7,263 nucleotides of DNA from Streptomyces speibonae (lineage in GTDB: Bacteria > Actinomycetota > Actinomycetes > Streptomycetales > Streptomycetaceae). The notes beneath the pieces are model-generated. The model was not told the DNA's origin. It ran no database searches and worked only from the letters and a program-made list of their open reading frames with translations. This document shows positions 1 through 4,951 of this stretch, in pieces. The stretch's first letter is position 1. Every line of letters starts with the position of its first letter. The DNA is taken from contig KL568568.1 in the NCBI GenBank assembly GCA_000715605.1, positions 77,761 to 85,023 on the forward strand. The letters run 5' to 3'. The translations under genes and the position numbers were made by a program.

Positions 1-356
1 CCGGGGAACCGGCGACCGCTTCCGCCCCCGGTACGGCAGCGGGCGCGGCCCCCGGCCCCGCGACGACGCCGGTGCCCGCGGGTCCTCCGGCTCCCGCGCC
101 GGGTGCCCCCTACCCGGTGCCGGGTGCGCCGTTCGCCCCATGGGGCCCCTACCTCGTGTGGGACGGCGTCCGCTATGTGCTGCCCGGCATGCCCTACGTC
201 CCGGCGCCGCCCGCCCCCTTCGCCCACCCCGGCGCGTGGCCGACGCCACCCGCCCACCCGGCCGGCCCTCAGGCCGCCGCACCGGGCTTCGCGCCCCTGC
301 CGGACGCCCACGGTGTGCCGACGGGGTCTCCTTACGGCGACGGCACACCGGAGGGG
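1..356 (+). other. Pro/Ala/Gly-rich interdomain linker of RedL with an aromatic island
   Basis: The first ~118 visible codons encode low-complexity sequence dominated by Pro, Ala and Gly, as is usual for flexible linkers between synthase domains. PGAP is repeated, followed by Tyr and then Phe. Inside it, bases 138-200 encode a segment unlike the rest, rich in Trp, Tyr, Val and Leu (two Trp, three Tyr, with WDGVRYVLPGMPY at its core). The linker leads into the ACP, whose first helix starts near base 360. I see no independent start or regulatory site in it. Confidence 0.7.
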
Positions 357-1847
357 GGATTCCTGCCGTTCGTCCGCGAATGTGTCGCGCTGGTGTCCGG
401 GTTCCCCGTGGAGCGGCTGGCGCCGTATGCGAGGCTCGGTGCGGACCTGGGCCTCGACTCGCTGATGCAGACCGATCTCCGGCGTCGCATCACCGCCCGG
501 TTCCCCCGCGAGGCCGAGCGGTTGCGGCACGGGCTGCCCGAGGATCCGACGGTCCAGGACGTGGCCGACCGCCTCGCCGGGCGCAGCACGCCCGCGCGGC
601 CCGTCGCCCCGCCACCGGACCCGGTGCCGCCGGCCGCCGTACGACCGCCCGAACCGGTCCCGGTGCGGCCGGAGTACGCCTTCGAGGAGTGGCCCGAGTA
701 CGCCGCGCATCTCGAGCGCCTGCGGCGGGTCGGCAGTGGTCCCCGCAACCCGTACGGTCGCGTCCACGAGGGGTTCAACGGCGCCGTCGCGAAGGTCGGC
801 GGACAGCAGGTCGTCAACTTCGCGTCGTTCAACTACCTCGGTCTCTCCCACCATCCGCGGGTCAGGGAGGCGGCCCGGGCGGCCATCGACCGCTACGGCA
901 CCTCCAGTTCGGCGACCCCGCTGCTGTTCGGCGAGACCCCGCTCCACCACGAACTGCAAGCGGAGATCGCCTCGTTCCTCGGCACCGAGGACGCGATCGT
1001 GTTCGCCGGCGGCCACGCCACCAACGTCGCCACGGTCGGCCACCTGTTCGGCCCCGAGGACCTGATCGTGCACGACGAGTGGATACACGACAGCACGGTG
1101 CGCGGTGCGATCCTGTCCGGCGCCCGCCGCCGCCCCTTCCCGCACAACGACTGGGAGGCCCTGGACCGGATCCTGTCCACGGCCCGCGGTGGCCACCGCC
1201 GCGCGCTCGTCGTGCTCGAGGGCGCCTACAGCCAGGACGGCGACATTCCCGAACTGCCGCGCTTCATCGAGGTGAAGCGGCGCCACCAGGCCCTGCTGAT
1301 GATCGACGAGGCGCACTCGCTGGGCGTGCTCGGCCGCACCGGCCGGGGGATCGGCGAGCACTGGGGCACCGACCCCGCCGACGTCGAGTTGTGGATGGGC
1401 ACGCTCAGCAAGGCCATCGGCAGCCTCGGTGGATACATCGCGGGCCGTGCCCCGCTCGTCGACTACCTCAAGTACACCGCGCCGCTGCACATCTTCAGTA
1501 CGGGCATCGCCCCGGCCGGCGCGGCGGCGGCGCTGGAGGCGATCCGTGTCCTGCGCGACGAACCGGAGCGCGTGGCGCGGGTGCGGGAACTCGCCGAGTT
1601 CTTCCGCACCCGGGCCCGCGCGCGCGGCCTGGACGTCGGAGTGTCCCGCGCCTCCGCGGTGATCCCGGTGATCACCGGGGACTGGGAGAGGACCATCGAG
1701 CTGTCCAACACCCTCCTGGGCAAGGGCGTGAACGTGATGCCCATCGGCTACCCGGCCGTCCCCCGCGACCGGTGCCGCCTGCGTTTCTTCGTGAACGTCG
1801 AGCACAGCGAAGCCGACCTCGAACACTCCCTCGACCTTCTGGTGTGA
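1..1847 (+). CDS. redL: RedL-type polyketide synthase, C-terminal part: Pro-rich linker, ACP, alpha-oxoamine synthase (5' partial)
   Basis: The reading frame is open from base 3 (614 visible codons) and enters from the left edge. The GTG at 72 lies inside a continuous Pro/Ala/Gly-rich linker and has no ribosome binding site, so it is not a start. Domains seen: linker to about base 356; ACP at about 360-584 with the phosphopantetheine site GLDSL (Ser codon 459-461); a second Pro-rich linker to about 680; then a fold-type I PLP enzyme of the 8-amino-7-oxononanoate/serine palmitoyltransferase family. In the OAS I see a PLP-stacking His in WIHDS (1086-1088), DEAH with the pyridine-N-binding Asp (1305-1307) and second His (1314-1316), and the Schiff-base Lys in TLSKAIGS (1410-1412). 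In known RedL, adenylation, KS and AT domains precede this part. The OAS condenses a 3-ketoacyl-ACP with glycine, with loss of CO2, to give 4-keto-2-undecylpyrroline. A PigH/RedN-type protein also has ACP plus OAS, but the neighbours redK, redJ, redI and redH favour redL. Confidence 0.85.
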   Translation, partial: GEPATASAPGTAAGAAPGPATTPVPAGPPAPAPGAPYPVPGAPFAPWGPYLVWDGVRYVLPGMPYVPAPPAPFAHPGAWPTPPAHPAGPQAAAPGFAPLPDAHGVPTGSPYGDGTPEGGFLPFVRECVALVSGFPVERLAPYARLGADLGLDSLMQTDLRRRITARFPREAERLRHGLPEDPTVQDVADRLAGRSTPARPVAPPPDPVPPAAVRPPEPVPVRPEYAFEEWPEYAAHLERLRRVGSGPRNPYGRVHEGFNGAVAKVGGQQVVNFASFNYLGLSHHPRVREAARAAIDRYGTSSSATPLLFGETPLHHELQAEIASFLGTEDAIVFAGGHATNVATVGHLFGPEDLIVHDEWIHDSTVRGAILSGARRRPFPHNDWEALDRILSTARGGHRRALVVLEGAYSQDGDIPELPRFIEVKRRHQALLMIDEAHSLGVLGRTGRGIGEHWGTDPADVELWMGTLSKAIGSLGGYIAGRAPLVDYLKYTAPLHIFSTGIAPAGAAAALEAIRVLRDEPERVARVRELAEFFRTRARARGLDVGVSRASAVIPVITGDWERTIELSNTLLGKGVNVMPIGYPAVPRDRCRLRFFVNVEHSEADLEHSLDLLV

Positions 1848-1850
1848 TCC

Positions 1851-2924
1851 ATGACCTCGCACAGCAACGAGCCCATGCCCGCCACGGCCCCCGATGCGCC
1901 GCCCCCGGCCGGCCACGCGCCCGACGTCCTCGTCACCGGAGCCGGCGGGTTCCTCGGCCGGCATCTGGTCCGCGGGCTGGCCGAGCGGGGACACCGCGTC
2001 CGCGTCCTCGCCCGTCCCGGCAGCGACCGGTCGCCCTTCGCCGACACGGCCGACGACGTCGTCACCGGATCACTGGAGGACCGCGAGAGCCTGCGCCGGG
2101 CCGCCGCCGGTGTCACCCACGTCTACAACTGCGCCGGCGTGTCGGCGGACTGGGGGCCCTGGGAGGAGTTCCGCCGCGCCAACGTGGACGGTCCGCGCAA
2201 CGTCGTGGAAGCCGCCCACCACGCCGGCTCGGTGGCCCGTGTGCTGCACGTCAGCACCACCGACGTGTACGGCTACCCCAAGGAACCCTGCGACGAGAGC
2301 CGGCCCCCGCGCGACATCGGGCTGCCGTACAACCGCAGCAAGGTCCTCGGCGAGCGCGCGGTCCAGCAGGCGTCCGAGGCCACCGGGGTGCCGGTGACGA
2401 TCGTCCGGCCGGTGTCCGTCTACGGGCCCGCCAGCAAGGACTTCGTCATCGAGATCGGCGGTCTGCTGCGGCAGAACCAGATGATCTACATCAGGAAGGG
2501 CGAGGTGCCCGCCGGTCTGCTCTACGTGGACAACGCGGTCGACGCGATGATCGCGGCCGCGGGTTCGGAGCGCACCGTGGGCCGCGCCTACAACCTGCGC
2601 GACCCGGACCGCACCACCTGGCGCGAGTACATCGAGGCACTCGCCGAGGGCATGGGCACCGGCACCCCGAAGCTGAGCCTGCCGACACCGCTGGCCACCG
2701 CTCTCGCGGTCTGCTCCGAAGGGCTGTACAAAGCGCTGCGCGTCACGTCGAGGCCGGTGCTGACCCGGCACGCCGTCCACCTCTTCGACCGCGACCAGTC
2801 GTACGGGATCCACCGCGCCCAGGAGGACTTCGGGTTCAAGAGCGAGGTGGACTTCGCGGAAGGCATGCGCCGCACCCTCGCGTGGCTCGACTCGGACGAG
2901 GGGCACCGTCATGTCGCCCGGTGA
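1851..2924 (+). CDS. redK: RedK-type NAD(P)-dependent extended short-chain dehydrogenase (keto-pyrroline reductase)
   Basis: A 357-residue protein of the extended SDR (NAD-dependent epimerase/dehydratase, 3-beta-HSD-like) family. A Rossmann motif GAGGFLG is at residues 30-36. Arg55 at the end of the second strand (RVLAR) hints at NADPH preference. The NCAG motif is at 93-96, Ser/Thr of the active site near 135-136 (VSTTDVYG), and the catalytic YNRSK places Tyr160 and Lys164. RPVSVYGP (about 187-194) is the usual substrate-side element of this family. RedK in S. coelicolor reduces 4-keto-2-undecylpyrroline made by RedL, giving 2-undecylpyrrole after dehydration; the same role is inferred here. 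The ATG at 1851 is three bases after the redL stop, so translation is probably coupled; no strong Shine-Dalgarno is seen. About 24 N-terminal residues before the first strand are Pro/Ala-rich, and an internal ATG at 1875 is possible but has no better binding site. Confidence 0.85.
   Translation: MTSHSNEPMPATAPDAPPPAGHAPDVLVTGAGGFLGRHLVRGLAERGHRVRVLARPGSDRSPFADTADDVVTGSLEDRESLRRAAAGVTHVYNCAGVSADWGPWEEFRRANVDGPRNVVEAAHHAGSVARVLHVSTTDVYGYPKEPCDESRPPRDIGLPYNRSKVLGERAVQQASEATGVPVTIVRPVSVYGPASKDFVIEIGGLLRQNQMIYIRKGEVPAGLLYVDNAVDAMIAAAGSERTVGRAYNLRDPDRTTWREYIEALAEGMGTGTPKLSLPTPLATALAVCSEGLYKALRVTSRPVLTRHAVHLFDRDQSYGIHRAQEDFGFKSEVDFAEGMRRTLAWLDSDEGHRHVAR
2898..2903 (+). promoter_or_regulatory. Ribosome binding site of redJ
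   Basis: GAGGGG lies inside the last codons of redK, seven bases before the ATG at 2911. It supports that start although it makes redJ overlap redK by 14 bases. Confidence 0.65.
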
Positions 2925-3768
2925 CCCGCTCACCCGGCGAGGCGGCTGGTTCCCCGAACCCGCCTCCGCCGGTGCGGACCGCGAGCGCACGGCCACGGGC
3001 CCGTACCTGGTGTGCCTGCCCTATGCGGGCGGCACCGCGTCGGTCTACCGCGACTGGCAGCGGGAGCTGGCGGGCCTCGGCTGGCCCGGCCGGGTGGTCC
3101 CCGTGCTGCTGCCGGGCCGCGGGCCGCGCCTGCACGAGGCGGCGTACACCGCGATACGGCCGCTCGCGGAGGCCCTCGCCCAGGCCCTGATCACCCGCGG
3201 GTTCACCTCGGACTACGCCCTGTTCGGTCACAGCATGGGAGCCCTGCTCGCCTACGAGGTGGCCCGTGCGCTGACCCTCGCCGGGGAGCGCGAGCCCCGG
3301 CACCTGTTCGTGTCCGGCAGCCGGGCGCCGCACCTCTACGGAGACCGCACGGATCACACCCTGAGCGACGACGAGCTGTTCCGGCTGGTCGACGACCTCG
3401 GCGGGCTCGGCCCCGAACCCTCCGTCGGCAGCGCCTACTTCACCCGCCGGCTGCCCGCGCTCCGGGCGGACCTGCGCGCCTGCGACGAGTACCGCTGGCG
3501 CCCGTCCACCCCGTTGTCGTGCCCGGTGACGGCCTTCTCCGGCGCCGGCGACCGGCTGGCCCCGGAGTCCGCGGTGGAGTCCTGGCGCCCCTACACCGCC
3601 GGCTCCTTCCTCCGCCGCCACCTGGAGGGGGGCCACTTCTTCCTCAACGGTCCCGCGCGCTCCCGGCTGCTGCGCGAGGTGCGGGCCCAGCTCGGCACAC
3701 CCCGCTCCGGCCCCGGCGACGACACACGGCCCCTCTTACCGGCAAGGAACGCAGCATGGACATACTGA
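2911..3768 (+). CDS. redJ: RedJ-type type II thioesterase (alpha/beta hydrolase)
   Basis: A 285-residue stand-alone thioesterase of the type II (GrsT-like) family found with PKS/NRPS systems. Visible: LPYAGG (36-41), the typical oxyanion-side start of this family; LLPGRG (66-71); nucleophile elbow GHSMG with Ser108; Asp214 in GAGDRLAP; and catalytic His242 in GGHFF. The triad is complete and the core ends near residue 260. RedJ of S. coelicolor hydrolyses dodecanoyl from its dedicated ACP, so that dodecanoate can be reactivated by RedL; a general editing role is the alternative. The ATG at 2911 has a good binding site and overlaps redK by 14 bases. About 25 residues follow the core as a Gly/Pro/Arg-rich tail, and this tail holds the only in-frame TTA codon I find in the window (Leu276). 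Its DNA also contains the redI ribosome binding site and start codon. Confidence 0.85.
   Translation: MSPGDPLTRRGGWFPEPASAGADRERTATGPYLVCLPYAGGTASVYRDWQRELAGLGWPGRVVPVLLPGRGPRLHEAAYTAIRPLAEALAQALITRGFTSDYALFGHSMGALLAYEVARALTLAGEREPRHLFVSGSRAPHLYGDRTDHTLSDDELFRLVDDLGGLGPEPSVGSAYFTRRLPALRADLRACDEYRWRPSTPLSCPVTAFSGAGDRLAPESAVESWRPYTAGSFLRRHLEGGHFFLNGPARSRLLREVRAQLGTPRSGPGDDTRPLLPARNAAWTY
3736..3738 (+). promoter_or_regulatory. Single in-frame TTA (leucine) codon near the 3' end of redJ; possible bldA dependence
   Basis: In the redJ frame bases 3736-3738 read TTA (Leu276 of 285). Scanning all five reading frames by eye I found no other in-frame TTA. In Streptomyces this codon is read only by the bldA tRNA, which becomes abundant late in growth, so TTA genes are typically tied to development and antibiotic production. 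The codon sits five bases before the redI ribosome binding site and 17 bases before the redI ATG. Confidence 0.8.
3744..3749 (+). promoter_or_regulatory. Ribosome binding site of redI
   Basis: AAGGAA lies six bases before the ATG at 3756. It decides the redI start: the frame is open far upstream inside redJ, but similarity to the methyltransferase family and this site both place the beginning here. Confidence 0.75.
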
Positions 3769-4847
3769 GTCTCGCCCGGACCCTCCGCACCCGTGTGGAG
3801 GACCCGCTCACCGACATCCTCACGGCGGCCAAGCTCCTGGGCAATCCACGCATGCCGCTGCTGCTCGCGCTGTCGAAGGGAGTCATCGAGCCCGTCTACC
3901 GGGTGTCCTTCCTGGCCGCCGCCTCCGGCTCCGGGGTGCTCGCCTGCCTCGCCTACCGGCCCTGCGACGTGGCCTCGCTGGCCGACCGCCTGGGCGTCCC
4001 GGCCGAGGACCGGGACCGCCTGCGCGCCTGGCTCGACCTGGGAGTACGGCTGGGCGATCTCAGCGTCACCGTGGAAGGCTGCTACCAGCCGGCCAGCATC
4101 CCGGCCAGGGCCCTGGCCGAGCCCGGGAACGACGCGATCGCGGCCATGCTCGAGGAGGTCGCCCGCTTCCACGTGCCCGCGCTCCTCGACGGCCCCGCCA
4201 TGCTGCGCGACGGCCGGCGGTTCACCCTCGGGGACCAGGACGGTGCCGTCATCGCACGGTCCACCCGCGTCGTGCAGCCCTTCGTCGAGGAGGCGGTCTC
4301 GCGGACCCTCGGCCGCGGCCGCGAGCTGCGGCTGCTGGAGGTCGGCTGCGGCAGCGGCGTCCACGTGCGGTACGCGGCGGAGCTGAACCCGCGGCTGACC
4401 GCCGTCGCGATCGACCTGCAGAAGGAGGTCGCCGACCAGGCGGCCGAGAACATGGCCGCCTGGGGACTCGCGGACCGCGTGGAGACCCGGCAGGGCGATC
4501 TGCGCACCCTCGCACTGGAGCCCCAGTTCGATCTTGTGACGATGCACAACAACATCTACTACTTCCCCGTGGCCGAGCGCGTCGAGGTGCTCCGCAGGGT
4601 CCGCTCGCTGCTCGCCCCGAACGGGAAGCTGCTGCTCACCACCGGCTGCCAGGGCGGCAACATCGCTCTGGAGGTGCTGAACCTCTGGTTCACCAACGCC
4701 GACTTCGGCGGCCCCCTGCCCCGCGAGGCCGAACTCGCCGACCAGATGGAGCGGGCCGGCTTCGTCGACGTGGAGGCAACCCGGATCGTCCCGGGTGAGC
4801 AGTTCTGGTCCTTCGTGGGCACCAGCGTCCGCCCCGTGCGGTCCTGA
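3756..4847 (+). CDS. redI: RedI-type SAM-dependent O-methyltransferase
   Basis: A 363-residue class I methyltransferase. The first ~170 residues are mostly helical and resemble the dimerisation/winged-helix part of small-molecule O-methyltransferases (for example the ASLADRLGV helix-turn-helix-like stretch). The C-terminal half is the Rossmann domain: SAM motif I LLEVGCGSG (193-201), Asp220 ending strand 2 (AVAIDL, ribose binding), Asp248 after strand 3 (RQGDL), and motif IV-like FDLVTMHNNIYYF (258-270). In the prodiginine pathway RedI, like Serratia PigF, methylates the hydroxyl of 4-hydroxy-2,2'-bipyrrole-5-carbaldehyde to give MBC, together with a PigN/RedF-type protein that would lie outside this window. 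The start at 3756 overlaps the redJ stop by 13 bases, implying coupled translation with redJ. C-methylation of another substrate cannot be excluded from motifs alone; the neighbours make the RedI role likely. Confidence 0.85.
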   Translation: MDILSLARTLRTRVEDPLTDILTAAKLLGNPRMPLLLALSKGVIEPVYRVSFLAAASGSGVLACLAYRPCDVASLADRLGVPAEDRDRLRAWLDLGVRLGDLSVTVEGCYQPASIPARALAEPGNDAIAAMLEEVARFHVPALLDGPAMLRDGRRFTLGDQDGAVIARSTRVVQPFVEEAVSRTLGRGRELRLLEVGCGSGVHVRYAAELNPRLTAVAIDLQKEVADQAAENMAAWGLADRVETRQGDLRTLALEPQFDLVTMHNNIYYFPVAERVEVLRRVRSLLAPNGKLLLTTGCQGGNIALEVLNLWFTNADFGGPLPREAELADQMERAGFVDVEATRIVPGEQFWSFVGTSVRPVRS

Positions 4848-4866
4848 CCGCCCGTACAGCGGGCGG
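4848..4866 (+). terminator. Hairpin 1 immediately after redI stop (possible terminator, processing site or attenuator arm)
   Basis: CCGCCCG (4848-4854) pairs perfectly with CGGGCGG (4860-4866) around a five-base loop TACAG. There is no T-tract downstream; actinomycete terminators often lack one, so termination is possible but not shown. It could equally protect the redI mRNA end. Confidence 0.4.
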
Positions 4867-4885
4867 CCCGTCTCCCGGGGCCGCC
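4862..4885 (+). terminator. Hairpin 2, overlapping and mutually exclusive with hairpin 1
   Basis: GGCGGCCC (4862-4869) pairs perfectly with GGGCCGCC (4878-4885) around an eight-base loop. Its left arm uses bases 4862-4866, which are also the right arm of hairpin 1, so only one of the two can form fully. No T-tract follows. Confidence 0.4.
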
Positions 4886-4939
4886 GACGGCAGCCGGCCA
4901 TCCGCCACACCCGGTCCTCCCCGACCGCCTCACATCCTT

Positions 4940-4943
4940 AGGG
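4940..4943 (+). promoter_or_regulatory. Ribosome binding site of redH
   Basis: AGGG lies eight bases before the ATG at 4952, a modest but plausible site. It supports this start, which also places the conserved GGK motif at residues 32-34, where ATP-grasp PEP-synthase-like proteins normally have it. Confidence 0.55.
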
Positions 4944-4951
4944 CACCCACC

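Larger units (their letters stand above)
4848..4951 (+). other. redI-redH intergenic gap with GC-rich inverted repeats
   Basis: The only gap over three bases between genes in this window. Directly after the redI stop come two overlapping inverted repeats (4848-4866 and 4862-4885), described separately. A weaker five-base-pair repeat (CGGTC 4912-4916, GACCG 4923-4927, six-base loop) follows. No convincing -35/-10 promoter pair is visible. The gap ends with the redH ribosome binding site. Confidence 0.6.

Noticed and set aside
72..74. GTG as the start of a free-standing ACP-OAS protein
   Set aside because: The frame is open without a stop back to base 3, with the same Pro/Ala-rich composition, and no ribosome binding site precedes the GTG. 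The gene is cut by the window edge instead.
326..328. A second TTA triplet in redL
   Set aside because: It spans two codons (CCT TAC) in the redL frame and is therefore not read as leucine.
2070..2996. Long reverse-strand open frame opposite redK
   Set aside because: Composition is the mirror of redK codon bias (Val/Gly/Ala/Arg-rich), with no motif or ribosome binding site; a shadow of the real gene.
140..3190. Long forward open frame of about 1,000 codons running across redL and redK
   Set aside because: It is Arg/Pro/Ala-rich without recognisable domains, and it overlaps genes with complete catalytic motifs. It is a by-product of extreme GC bias.
3591..4910. Long reverse-strand open frame opposite redI
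   Set aside because: Low-complexity Gly/Ala/Val/Arg-rich translation with no domain, entirely opposite a well-supported methyltransferase.
4912..4927. CGGTC/GACCG inverted repeat before redH as a regulator operator
   Set aside because: Only five base pairs in very GC-rich DNA, with no recognised operator pattern and no promoter nearby.
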